Shown: positions 1-8,206 of the stretch, in pieces
How the letters are laid out: each line of letters begins with the position of its first letter
Position numbering within the stretch: the first letter of the stretch is position 1
From: CALFXN01 sp937957815
GTDB taxonomy: Bacteria > Synergistota > Synergistia > Synergistales > Aminobacteriaceae
Assembly: GCA_036788195.1 (NCBI GenBank)
Contig: DAIQNX010000018.1
Span: 1 to 62,681, forward strand
Length of the DNA: 62,681 bases
Direction: 5' to 3'
Translations under genes and position numbers: made by a program
Notes under the pieces: generated by a model
Database searches by the model: none
Told to the model about the DNA's origin: nothing
What the model saw: only the letters and a program-made list of their open reading frames with translations

Positions 1-3
1 AAA

Positions 4-351
4 TGGTGGAGGCGCGGGGAATTGAACCCCGGTCCGACAAGGGCCGATCATGGAAGCTCTACGGGTGTAGTTTCCGTTTTAATGTCGGACTCAGACTCCC
101 GGAAACAGGATTCCTCGTCCCAAGCCCCCTGAGTCTTTTCCGCCGGATCGGAGACACCCCCGACGAAGCATCCATCTTTTGTGACGCCGCTCACCGAGCC
201 GATGGAAGGCCCGGCGGCAACGTGACCGCGCTAGGCGGCCAGAGCGTAATCGTTGTTGACGTTTGTTGGGTTCCCGCCGTTTATCGAGGTTGCGGGGTCC
301 TCGACCCGCCCTTCCAGACCATCCGACTTGCCGTCGAAACCAGTCGCCCCC
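4..351 (-). ncRNA. ssrA: Transfer-messenger RNA (tmRNA)
   Basis: The 3' end has a T-arm and acceptor end with an encoded CCA (positions 4-6), and the 5' end reads GGGGGCGACTGGTTTCGACG (351 downward), the tmRNA signature. The 5' GGGGGCG pairs with the 3' CGCCTCC to make the seven-base-pair acceptor stem. The tag frame ends NVNNDYALAA followed by TAG at about 233, so trans-translated proteins get the usual ALAA degron. The resume codon is probably GGC, giving the tag GGNPTNVNNDYALAA, but the exact resume position is inferred. It rescues stalled ribosomes together with SmpB, which is encoded immediately upstream. Confidence 0.96.
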
Positions 352-815
352 TATTCTCCCCTGTTTCTTCTGCGGGCGGTCCGCTCAATCTCCCGCTTCA
401 CGTCCCGCTCGGCGATGTCATCGCGCTTGTCGTAGAGAGTCTTGCCCTTCGCGAGTGCGATTTCGACCTTCGCCCACCTGTTCTCCTTGATATAGACGGA
501 AAGGGGAACAAGTGTAAGCCCCTTCTCCCGCACCTTGCTCTGAAGGCGGATAATCTCGCGCTTCGACACAAGGAGCTTTCTGTCGCGTTCTGGTTCGTGG
601 TTATAGTAGCTTCCCTTTTCGTACGGAGAAATATGGACTCCCGAAAGCCACAATTCGCCTTTGTCGACGACGGCGTATCCGTCCTTCAGGTTCAACCTGC
701 CGTCTCTGACCGACTTGATCTCCGTGCCGGTAAGAACAATGCCGCACTCGAAGGTTTCCAGGATGAAATAATCATGGCGTGCTTTCCTGTTCTGCGCTAC
801 GACCTTGTGCGACAT
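351..815 (-). CDS. smpB: SsrA-binding protein SmpB
   Basis: SmpB binds the tRNA-like part of tmRNA and carries it to stalled ribosomes. The 154-residue protein has the family hallmarks: MSHKVVAQNRKARHDYF at the N-terminus, GIVLTGTEIKS in the beta-barrel core, and a basic tail ending RTARRRNRGE that would sit in the empty mRNA channel. The ATG at 815 is chosen because GAAGGG lies about nine bases before it; a GTG at 824 is an in-frame alternative. The last base of the TAG stop is the first base of mature tmRNA, so the two genes abut without a spacer and are almost certainly cotranscribed. The length is normal for the family. Confidence 0.96.
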   Translation of the reverse strand: MSHKVVAQNRKARHDYFILETFECGIVLTGTEIKSVRDGRLNLKDGYAVVDKGELWLSGVHISPYEKGSYYNHEPERDRKLLVSKREIIRLQSKVREKGLTLVPLSVYIKENRWAKVEIALAKGKTLYDKRDDIAERDVKREIERTARRRNRGE

Positions 816-905
816 CCATCTCACCCTTCGTAACTATACGGCAATAGTCAGACTTAGTCAATACAAAAAGTCCGGTTCCGTCGAACCGGACTTTTATACT
901 GATTA

Positions 906-983
<78 letters not shown>

Positions 984-1034
984 AACGGCGAAGATTGTAG
1001 CATCCCATTCCGGTTCCGTCAAACGAAAGGTTCG

Positions 1035-1658
1035 CTAAACTTTTCGGTCCTCGTCGCTCGCGTTCGAAGCGCTTTCAGGGCCCTTCGCCGCATTTCTCCA
1101 CGTCAACCTGTTCGACCCCGGCATCTCGGCGATCAGCGGGATTTCCGTCCATCCCCATGGGGTTACGAGCAGGAAACGGAACGCGACCCCTTGCTCCGAA
1201 AGCGCCCGGATATGAGCGGAATACCGGAGGATATCTCCGATGATGAAACTATCGCTGAGCATCCACACGCGACGGCACACTCCCCGCGCGAAAAGCGAGG
1301 CATAATCGATTGCCATTCTGACGCTGTCCTCGAAATCCGACGGTCCGGCGTTGACTACGACGACATCGGGCTTTCCCTGAGGACGTCTCGTATTCGGCAG
1401 GAGATCCGCATGCCGTTCGACCCATTCGAGTTGAGAAAACAGACGCTCTATATCGACTTCCATGGATCCTTCAAAAAGCGATGCGAGAGGATCCGCGTCG
1501 TGGACAAACTGATCGCTTCCAATGACATCCGCCATCCATCGCTGTATCACTTCGATCGTCCCAAGGACATAATCGGGATAATCCGCTCCGGACATGGCGG
1601 AGAGTATCTCTCCTACAGTCCACCGCTCCTTCTCACGATCGTTCCGAGCTCGCGTCAT
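1035..1658 (-). CDS. Unrecognised protein, 207 residues
   Basis: I do not recognise a family. The reading frame has a good ribosome-binding site (GGAGGT, about seven bases before ATG at 1658). The N-terminal half is acidic and helical. The middle has a short alternating strand pattern (KPDVVVVNAGPSDF, about residues 97-110), and the part after it (RRVWMLSDSFIIGDILRYSAHIRAL) resembles an alpha/beta nucleotide- or ligand-binding fold. The C-terminal 25 residues are polar and probably disordered. There is no signal peptide or membrane segment. It faces away from the isochorismatase-like gene and is probably transcribed from its own promoter at 1688-1715. Confidence 0.68.
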   Translation of the reverse strand: MTRARNDREKERWTVGEILSAMSGADYPDYVLGTIEVIQRWMADVIGSDQFVHDADPLASLFEGSMEVDIERLFSQLEWVERHADLLPNTRRPQGKPDVVVVNAGPSDFEDSVRMAIDYASLFARGVCRRVWMLSDSFIIGDILRYSAHIRALSEQGVAFRFLLVTPWGWTEIPLIAEMPGSNRLTWRNAAKGPESASNASDEDRKV

Positions 1659-1687
1659 CTATCTACCTCCGTACAATTCTCGTTTGA

Positions 1688-1715
1688 AGCATAGCATAAA
1701 TTGTCCCGCTGTGAA
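1688..1715 (-). promoter_or_regulatory. Probable sigma-70 promoter for the 1035-1658 gene
   Basis: On the minus strand, TTCACA (1710-1715) and TATGCT (1688-1693) are separated by 16 bases. Transcription would start near 1681 and give a leader of about 22 bases that includes the GGAGGT site. This is motif matching only. Confidence 0.4.
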
Positions 1716-1771
1716 GGGGTATATTACAATAGCCTCACAAAGTAACGCAATCTTTTTCCGGAGGTGTTCCG

Positions 1772-2326
1772 ATGACGCGCTTATTCAGAGCTTCGCAAAC
1801 AGACGTCCAGATGCTTCTCGTCGATATCCAGGAACGTCTGCTTCCTTCGATCAGCGGCCAGGATTCCGTCCGAAAAAACGCACGTATCCTCTGTACCGTC
1901 GCGCGAGAGTTGAAGATACCGGTCAAGATAACAGAACAGTATCCGAAAGGGATCGGACCTACAATACCGGATTTGAGGGACGTGACCGCCGGATGTCCCG
2001 TATTCGAAAAAAAACATTTTTCCTGTTGTGACGCTCCCGGCTTCGACGCCTTCTTCTTCGATTCGACCCGCCCCGTAACCATTCTTTTCGGCATCGAATC
2101 GCACATCTGCATCCTCTCGACGCTCCTGGACATGCGGGAACGCGATCTTCCCGTCGTTCTCGCGGCGGACGCGTGCGGGAGCAGAGATCCCCTGCACGCC
2201 TCGCTCGCGCTTGAACAGGCCCGCTCGGCAGGAGCACTCGTACTTCCCGTCGAAAGCGTCGTTTACCGTCTGCTGGGCTGCGCCGGCACTTCTGAATTCA
2301 AGACACTGCTCCCGCTTTTCAAATAG
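1772..2326 (+). CDS. Isochorismatase-like cysteine hydrolase
   Basis: This 184-residue protein belongs to the isochorismatase-like hydrolase superfamily, cytosolic enzymes that use a Cys-Asp-Lys triad to hydrolyse amides or vinyl ethers. Triad candidates are Asp18 (LLVDIQERL), Lys80 or Lys81 (EKKHFS) and Cys113 (GIESHICILST). The GIESHICIL stretch gives the cis-peptide and nucleophile region. The start has GGAGGT seven bases upstream. It ends 11 bases before the malic enzyme gene, so the two are probably cotranscribed. The substrate cannot be read from the sequence; nicotinamide, ureido acids or other amides are all possible in this family. Confidence 0.85.
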   Translation: MTRLFRASQTDVQMLLVDIQERLLPSISGQDSVRKNARILCTVARELKIPVKITEQYPKGIGPTIPDLRDVTAGCPVFEKKHFSCCDAPGFDAFFFDSTRPVTILFGIESHICILSTLLDMRERDLPVVLAADACGSRDPLHASLALEQARSAGALVLPVESVVYRLLGCAGTSEFKTLLPLFK

Positions 2327-2337
2327 CCGGGGATCCC

Positions 2338-3585
2338 ATGAATACGATCGACAGAAACGCCGCGCTGGAGGCGCACCGGAAAGCACACGGCAAAATTCGG
2401 ATCTACCCCACGATGAATATCCGGAACGAACGTGACATCGGCATCGCATACGTTCTCGGGGGAGCCTTTGCCGCAAAAGAGATCGAGAACGACCGCTCGA
2501 TGTCTTACGAACTCACGGGACGCGGCAACCGGATAGCCCTCGTTTCCGACGGTTCGGCCGTTCTCGGACTCGGCAGAATCGGAGCCGACGCAGCCCTCCC
2601 CGTCATGGAGGGAAAGTGCCTGTTGTTCAAGACGTTCGGGGATGTCAACGCCATACCGCTGTGCGTCAACGCGAAAAGCGACGACGATATCGTCAGGTTC
2701 GCGGAAATGGTCGCGCCGACATTCGGCGCCATAAACATCGAGGACGTGTCGTCCCCTGCCACGTTTATCGTCGTGCGCGAATTACAGAAGCGCCTCAACA
2801 TACCGGTCTTTTCCGACGATCAGCATGGTTCCGCAGTCGTCGTCCTCGCGGCGCTGACAAACGCGCTCGAAGTCGTCGGAAAGAAGCTCTCCGACGTCCG
2901 AATCGTCGTTTTCGGCGCCGGGGCCGCAGGAATCGCCGTTGCGGATCTTCTCACCGAAGCCGGGGCCGGAAACGTCGTGGTTCTCAACAGCGCCGGGATT
3001 CTTTCGCCGGGGAATCGTTCGATGAACGTCGTTCAGAAAGAAATCGCGGAACGGACGAATCCGGAACGACTTTCCGGTTCCGTCGACGTCGCCCTTCCGG
3101 GAGCCGATGTCCTTATAGGTCTGTCGAGCCGCGGACACATCGAACCGGAACAACTCCGGAATATGAACGCGGGGGCGATTTTCTTCGCGCTGTCCATGCC
3201 GCAGGCGGAGATGCAGGAAGAGGAAGCCCTTCGCTCCGGCATCGTCGTTTATGCCGCCGGACTCTCCGGCTCGGCCAATGCGATGCCGAACCTCCACGTC
3301 TACCCCGGGCTCGTCAGAGGACTTCTCGACGTTCGCGCGCGCGGGATCGACAACAAAATCCTCCTGGCAGCGGCAAAGGCCCTTTCTGAAATCGTCGACC
3401 GGCGCAGGTTGACGGAACGACATATCATTCCGGATCTCTTCTCCGACGAGGTCGCTCCCAGGATCGCCGAGGCCGTCGCACAGGCGGCGATCAGGCAGGG
3501 ACTCGCGGACCATCCGCTCCCGCCGAAGAAGGTGTACGACGACACGTGGCAGCGACTGTACGGCGGTATCATGGAGCTGGTCTGA
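2338..3585 (+). CDS. NAD(P)-dependent malic enzyme (oxaloacetate-decarboxylating)
   Basis: It oxidatively decarboxylates malate to pyruvate and CO2 with reduction of NAD(P). The 415-residue length fits the short bacterial class without a phosphotransacetylase domain. The N-terminal malic domain contains SYELTGRGNRIALVSDGSAVL with its catalytic tyrosine, KCLLFKTFGDVNAIPL and the metal-binding region NIPVFSDDQHGSA. The NAD-binding domain follows with VFGAGAAGIAVADLL (about residues 197-211). The ribosome-binding site is weak. In an amino-acid fermenter it would link C4 acids to pyruvate and supply reduced cofactor; the NAD versus NADP preference is not evident. Confidence 0.93.
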   Translation: MNTIDRNAALEAHRKAHGKIRIYPTMNIRNERDIGIAYVLGGAFAAKEIENDRSMSYELTGRGNRIALVSDGSAVLGLGRIGADAALPVMEGKCLLFKTFGDVNAIPLCVNAKSDDDIVRFAEMVAPTFGAINIEDVSSPATFIVVRELQKRLNIPVFSDDQHGSAVVVLAALTNALEVVGKKLSDVRIVVFGAGAAGIAVADLLTEAGAGNVVVLNSAGILSPGNRSMNVVQKEIAERTNPERLSGSVDVALPGADVLIGLSSRGHIEPEQLRNMNAGAIFFALSMPQAEMQEEEALRSGIVVYAAGLSGSANAMPNLHVYPGLVRGLLDVRARGIDNKILLAAAKALSEIVDRRRLTERHIIPDLFSDEVAPRIAEAVAQAAIRQGLADHPLPPKKVYDDTWQRLYGGIMELV

Positions 3586-3617
3586 CGAGGGGCGGCCTTC
3601 GCCGCCTCCGTCAGACC
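3579..3617. terminator. Shared convergent hairpin, probable bidirectional terminator
   Basis: An almost perfect palindrome, GGTCTGACG...GGCGGC CTTC GCCGCC...CGTCAGACC, spans the stop codons of the malic enzyme gene (plus) and the methyltransferase-like gene (minus). There is no strong U-tract on either side. It would terminate, or at least protect the 3' ends of, both convergent transcripts. Confidence 0.6.
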
Positions 3618-4165
3618 AGCGTTCTGAGACAAAGGAGGATCGTTCCGAAGAGCGTCACGAGAACCGAATATCGCTCGCTCTGAACAAGAACCGACAGACT
3701 GAAAGGACCGGTCCGTTCTCCCGCAGAAGGCAGATGAGGAAGAAACTTTGGTGTTTTGCTTCGATATCGGGCATACTCGTCCCCGAACGTATCGAGAAGA
3801 AATTTTTCCTCGAGCGGGACGATCCCGATCGCATACAGGAGATAGAAAACACCGGCATAAAACGGCGCGATTCCCCACCCGGCGATCGTCGCCCAACCGA
3901 GTCCGATGAAGAAGTTCCCGACATACAGAGGGTTCCGGCAGAACGCGTACGGTCCCCATGTGACAAGCTCCTCCGCCGATACCCTTTCCCCCCGGTATCT
4001 TCCGATCGTCCCGGCAGCCCAGAAACGAATCGCCTGTCCCGCGAGCACGGATACAATACCGATCGCGATTCCGGATGTCGTCGGCGACGCGATAAGCAGC
4101 GCGACGAAAAAGAACGCGGCCCAGATGGCGCCGCGAAGACGAAAAAGCTGTTTTCGAAACCACAT
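3611..4165 (-). CDS. ICMT/PEMT-family membrane methyltransferase-like protein
   Basis: The 184-residue integral membrane protein matches the isoprenylcysteine carboxyl methyltransferase / phospholipid methyltransferase-like family. The signature is RNPLYVGNFFIGLGW (about residues 77-91), then EEKFLLDTFGDEYARYRSKT near the C-terminus, the SAM-binding part of the family. About four hydrophobic segments are visible. The start is a few bases after the stop of the upstream gene at 4172, so the two are coupled. Bacterial members methylate unknown small molecules or lipids; no substrate can be assigned here. Confidence 0.83.
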   Translation of the reverse strand: MWFRKQLFRLRGAIWAAFFFVALLIASPTTSGIAIGIVSVLAGQAIRFWAAGTIGRYRGERVSAEELVTWGPYAFCRNPLYVGNFFIGLGWATIAGWGIAPFYAGVFYLLYAIGIVPLEEKFLLDTFGDEYARYRSKTPKFLPHLPSAGERTGPFSLSVLVQSERYSVLVTLFGTILLCLRTLV

Positions 4166-4171
4166 CAGTCC

Positions 4172-5218
4172 TTAGTCCCTGTCCTGATCCGAATCCGCCC
4201 GGTAGATCTCTTCGGAGATCCCCCATCCGAGAAGCCTGACTGCGACCGCGACGCCGACTGCAATTCCGATATACTCGGTGAAGAAACGCCACGAGAAGGC
4301 CATGATCCCCGCAAGGTTCCATGGAACCAAAAGACGGAAGAGGGCGGCTCCGCCACCTTCGGCGAAACCGCTGGCACCCGGAGTCGGGATGAAATACAGG
4401 ACGAACAGGAAAACACCCTGAACGAGAAGCGTCTGGACGTAGTTGACCGGAAGTCCGATGGCCCAGACGAGGCAGGGAAGGACGGAGAAAAGAAAGAAGA
4501 GATAGAGTGCGGAAAGGCCGATCGCGAAAAGGAAAAACGGCAATCCGGACGTAAAAAACATGTGAAAGTTATCGTTGTAGTTGTCGATCTCCCGGTTGAT
4601 CCTTCTGATGATGGAAAGCACTTTCAGCGGCTTCACGACACCGAGACGCTTCAGCCGGAGGATCAGCATCTGGATCCACCGCTTGATCAGGCGCGGACGG
4701 ACGATGCTCAGAATGACGAAAATCCATGATACGAGGACAAAAACGAGAACATACGAAAAAATCCCTTTCAGGAAAAGGCTTCCCTCAAGAATCTCCGGCT
4801 CAAGAAAAACCGCGACCGGAACCGTCAATCCGAGAAACAGGAGCGTCATGAGCGTTCTCGTGAGGGTGATCGCGATTCCTTTGCCGATGGGAACCCGCTT
4901 TTTGTAGAGAACATACACTTGGAAAGGTCCCCCGCCGCTCTGCATCGGCGTTACGGCGCAGCCGAAATAGTGCAGGAACGTCAGCGTCATTCCAAGTCTG
5001 AAGGAAAGCCTTTCCCCAGCGGCGCGGCCGATCGCAATGAACCGGAATCCGTCGCATAACCATGCGAGGATGATCGAGGCGAGAGCAAACAGAAGACCGA
5101 GCTTGTTCGCCGACATGAGACGCGAGACCGTCTGCTGGTCGACGCTCGTCGCCAGTACGACGGCATTCACGCCGAACGCGAGCAGTACGAAGACAATCAG
5201 GCCCTTACGCAACGACAC
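4172..5218 (-). CDS. Flippase-like LPG-synthase-TM family membrane protein
   Basis: The 348-residue protein has about eight transmembrane helices and belongs to the family related to the membrane domain of lysylphosphatidylglycerol synthase (YbhN/AglD-like, old name UPF0104). Visible features are GMTLTFLHYFGCAVTPMQSG (about residues 76-95), the family's GGGPFQVYVLYK stretch just after, and FIPTPGASGFAEGGGAALF near the C-terminus, where prolines and glycines are conserved. The GTG start at 5218 follows GGGGGGATAA. The soluble synthase domain is absent, so it is more likely a lipid-transport or flippase-like protein than an aminoacyl transferase. It forms a two-gene unit with the methyltransferase-like gene downstream. 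Confidence 0.82.
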   Translation of the reverse strand: MSLRKGLIVFVLLAFGVNAVVLATSVDQQTVSRLMSANKLGLLFALASIILAWLCDGFRFIAIGRAAGERLSFRLGMTLTFLHYFGCAVTPMQSGGGPFQVYVLYKKRVPIGKGIAITLTRTLMTLLFLGLTVPVAVFLEPEILEGSLFLKGIFSYVLVFVLVSWIFVILSIVRPRLIKRWIQMLILRLKRLGVVKPLKVLSIIRRINREIDNYNDNFHMFFTSGLPFFLFAIGLSALYLFFLFSVLPCLVWAIGLPVNYVQTLLVQGVFLFVLYFIPTPGASGFAEGGGAALFRLLVPWNLAGIMAFSWRFFTEYIGIAVGVAVAVRLLGWGISEEIYRADSDQDRD

Positions 5219-5321
5219 TTATCCTATCCCCCCAGAATCCCATTGAAGCGAATGTCGGTCGTCCGACCCTCTTTCCGGCACGCAAAACATTGTACCAGAC
5301 ATCCAAAACGCACGAAAAAAG

Positions 5322-5924
5322 CTATTGAACACGTCCTTCGGCGGACGCACCGAGCGAATGAAGATACGGAGCGAGCTTCTCGAGCTCGGGAATCAGCTCG
5401 TTACGAAGTCTGAAAGACAGCTCGAAATACTTTCCGTTCTCCAGTGACCCGGCAACACATTTCAGGGAAGCGGCAAGACTTTCGCGGACGTCATTGATCT
5501 TTCCGTCCAGAATCTCCGGATCGTTCAGGCCGAGAAGTTTCTGACAGTGCGCAAGGACGTGCAACATCCAGTCGATCCCCTCGGACGCCTGACGAAACAT
5601 ATCCGCCGCTTCCCTGATCTTCTCCCGTTCAAGCAAATCGGCAATCCGGCCGATCCCGGACATCAGAGCGGGAAGATAGCGCGACGCTTCCTGAAGGGAA
5701 TCCGAAACGAGGGTTCGTATCGAATCGGTCGTCACGCGAAGCTCCGTCCCCCGGCTCGAAGCGGCGAAGGTCTCTTCGGTAATTGTTTCTCCGTCGAGCG
5801 AAAACGCCGTGACGACCCGCCCCCTGTCGGCCGCGGACTTCCGTATCGCGACGAGAAGCGTCTCTCTGTCCTGTGTTTCGAACGCACTCCCCTCCAGAAC
5901 GCTGTCATCCATATAGATGATCAT
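5322..5924 (-). CDS. Unrecognised helical protein divergent from fliD
   Basis: I do not recognise a family. The ATG at 5924 is preceded by GGGGTGAAGG and gives 200 residues; the open frame runs further upstream but without a plausible start. The N-terminal 70 residues are predicted beta-rich (RGRVVTAFSLDGETITEETF). Residues 75-195 are almost entirely amphipathic helix, including DSIRTLVSDSLQEASRYLP and ASEGIDWMLHVLAHCQKLL. There is no signal peptide or membrane segment. It is transcribed divergently from fliD across a 150-base spacer. That position and a small helical fold make a flagellar chaperone or regulator role possible, but this is inference only. Confidence 0.72.
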   Translation of the reverse strand: MIIYMDDSVLEGSAFETQDRETLLVAIRKSAADRGRVVTAFSLDGETITEETFAASSRGTELRVTTDSIRTLVSDSLQEASRYLPALMSGIGRIADLLEREKIREAADMFRQASEGIDWMLHVLAHCQKLLGLNDPEILDGKINDVRESLAASLKCVAGSLENGKYFELSFRLRNELIPELEKLAPYLHSLGASAEGRVQ

Positions 5925-6072
5925 TCCTTCACCCCCTGAGGTCCATCCTGAAACGTCGTTCATTGTATCACGCGTTCTTCCCGGTTTACGGGGCACTTGC
6001 GGAAGATGCTCAAGAATCACTGGAAACGACCGACGATATATCCAGGGGAATGTGCACACAGGAGGTGGAAAC

Positions 6073-8139
6073 ATGCCCGTATCCGACGCGACATTTTCGA
6101 TGCCCGGAGTCGCTTCCGGAATCGATTGGGGAACGATGGCCGATACCATCCTCAAAAAGGCTCGCAAAGTCGAAGAACCCTGGACCAAAGAGAAAGACAC
6201 GCTCGAGGTCAAGATCAACCTCTACACGGAACTCACGACGCTCATGAAGACGATGCGGACCGCGATCGATCCCTTGCGTCTCGAATCGACGTTCAAGGCG
6301 AAAACGGCGGAGTTTGCGGTCCTCTCGAGCGGGACATCGGACTCGAAGGGAATTCTTACCGCCGACGTGCTGGCAACCGCAAGCCTCGCGTCGCACGAAA
6401 TCAAGGTAGTCCAGAAGGCCGTAGCTCAGACGTGCTACAGTGAGCAATTCTCGAATGCCGTCGGCACGTCCGGGTCGTTTTCGATCCTGGTCGGAGGGCG
6501 CAAGGGGACGATCACGGTCACCGCGGCGGACACGCTCGAGACCATCGCGCAGAAGATCAACGCCGCGAAGGACGTGACCATCGACCCTTCAACGGGGGAA
6601 GCGTACGGGAACGCTCTCGGCGTGACGGCTTCCGTCTTCGATAACAGGCTCGTTATCCGCAGCTCTTCGTCGGGCCTCGGAAACACTTCGGACTCGACCG
6701 TGATCGTTCGCGGCACGGGAACGACAGATTCTCTCGGATATACATACGCGCCCGACGCCCCCTCCTCTGGAACGATCGTGTCGGTGAAGGATGCCGGCGG
6801 AACCACGTATACCAAAGACGTCGACTTCACCGTATCGGCTGGCAGCGACCAGATCACGTGGATCGGAAGCGCCCCGTCGGCGGGGACGTCGTATACCGTC
6901 AATTACGAGGTCAATTCGAACGCCTTCACGTTTACGGGAGATGCGCCCCTCCTGACGACGCTCGGCCTCGCGACGAGCGGCGCGAACTACACCGCTCCAC
7001 AGGACGCGCAGCTGGTTGTCGACGGTCAGACGGTCACCCGGTCGTCGAACGACATCGACGACCTCATCACCGGAGTGAAGCTCCATATCAAGGGGCCCGG
7101 GACCGTCCGGATGGACATCGTCCAGGACGCGGAAAAAGCCGTAAAGGGAATCAACGAGTTCGTGACCGCCTACAACAAAGTCATGGACTGGATCAACACG
7201 AGGCTCTCCGAAAAAGAGGTCCAGGCGGAGAGCACGGACGACGAGAAAAAGACCGTCGCGACGAGCGAGGAGTTCCGGACGAAATTCGGTGCTCTTCACG
7301 GGGATTCGCTCCTCTGGCAGCTCAAGAGCCAGCTCCGCTCTCTCGTGATGAACCCTGTGCCGGCGTCCTATTCGTCGAAGACAGGAACAAAAGCAGTCCT
7401 CGGAACGATCGGGGCCGAAGGCTTGGCGAACGAGGGTGAATTCCGGATCTCGGTCGGCGACGTGTCCGCCTCGATCGCGATCAAACCGGCGGACAGCCTC
7501 TCCGATATCGCCTCGAGAATCAACAGCTCAACCGCACTCCGGTATGACGCGAACGGGAAGGCATATACCACGCCCCTCGCGACGGCAAAGGTGACCTCGA
7601 ACAAATTGGTGATCACGGCCGCCACCGGAAAGACATTTTCTCTCAAGGACTCGAGCGACGCACTCCAGTACGTCGGGCTGAACGACTCCGTCACGATGCT
7701 TTTCCAGCTCGGCCTCGCGACCGAAAGCACCGACAAGGGCAAGAGCGGCAAGCTCGAATTCAACGAAAGTTCGTTCATGAGCGCCATTAAAGAAAACGGC
7801 GACACCGTCGCGGCCCTCATGACGACCGCGATGAAGAACATGAATACGTACATCGGCAACATGGTCGACGCATCGACGACGCAGGTCGGAACAGCCACTG
7901 GAACCAAGGGGCGCATCATCAGCCAGATAAAGTCCCTGGAAAGCCGGGTCGACGACATCGATGAGCGCATATCGAACTACGAAGCTCAGCTGGCGGTCCG
8001 GATGAAAGGACTCTACAAGCAGTACTCGGCGGCCGAAACCCAGCTTGCGAAGCTCCAGCAGCAGGCGTCCTGGCTGTCAAGCGCATTAGCGACTCTCAAT
8101 AGCAAAACGTCTTCGTCGTCCTCATCATCGTCGTCGTAA
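6073..8139 (+). CDS. fliD: Flagellar hook-associated protein 2 (filament cap, FliD)
   Basis: FliD forms the cap under which flagellin subunits polymerise at the tip of the filament. The 688-residue protein has the family's N-terminal domain (GVASGIDWGTMADTILKKAR, residues 12-31, followed by a coiled stretch) and a C-terminal domain from about residue 400 ending in the heptad region RISNYEAQLAVRMKGLYKQY. In the middle are Ig-like D2/D3 repeats with many Thr, Ser and Gly. The end is a run of ten serines (SSSSSSSSSS). The ATG has GGAGGTGG upstream at 6061-6068. It is longer than most FliD proteins because of the expanded middle. No other flagellar gene is in the window; a strong terminator follows immediately. 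Confidence 0.95.
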   Translation: MPVSDATFSMPGVASGIDWGTMADTILKKARKVEEPWTKEKDTLEVKINLYTELTTLMKTMRTAIDPLRLESTFKAKTAEFAVLSSGTSDSKGILTADVLATASLASHEIKVVQKAVAQTCYSEQFSNAVGTSGSFSILVGGRKGTITVTAADTLETIAQKINAAKDVTIDPSTGEAYGNALGVTASVFDNRLVIRSSSSGLGNTSDSTVIVRGTGTTDSLGYTYAPDAPSSGTIVSVKDAGGTTYTKDVDFTVSAGSDQITWIGSAPSAGTSYTVNYEVNSNAFTFTGDAPLLTTLGLATSGANYTAPQDAQLVVDGQTVTRSSNDIDDLITGVKLHIKGPGTVRMDIVQDAEKAVKGINEFVTAYNKVMDWINTRLSEKEVQAESTDDEKKTVATSEEFRTKFGALHGDSLLWQLKSQLRSLVMNPVPASYSSKTGTKAVLGTIGAEGLANEGEFRISVGDVSASIAIKPADSLSDIASRINSSTALRYDANGKAYTTPLATAKVTSNKLVITAATGKTFSLKDSSDALQYVGLNDSVTMLFQLGLATESTDKGKSGKLEFNESSFMSAIKENGDTVAALMTTAMKNMNTYIGNMVDASTTQVGTATGTKGRIISQIKSLESRVDDIDERISNYEAQLAVRMKGLYKQYSAAETQLAKLQQQASWLSSALATLNSKTSSSSSSSSS

Positions 8140-8146
8140 ACCGGAC

Positions 8147-8205
8147 CGAAACGAAAAAAGGAGAGGGCTTCCCGGACCGGGAAGCCCTCTCCTTTTTTCG
8201 TTTCG
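8147..8205. terminator. Bidirectional intrinsic terminator
   Basis: A 27-base-pair perfect inverted repeat starts CGAAACGAAAAAAGGAGAGG and has a five-base loop. The A6 and T6 tracts flank the GC-rich stem on both sides, so it serves fliD on the plus strand and the response regulator on the minus strand. Confidence 0.95.
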
Positions 8206-8206
8206 C

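Noticed and set aside
3..833. 276-residue plus-strand open frame at the left edge
   Set aside because: It lies over tmRNA and smpB, both strongly supported on the minus strand.
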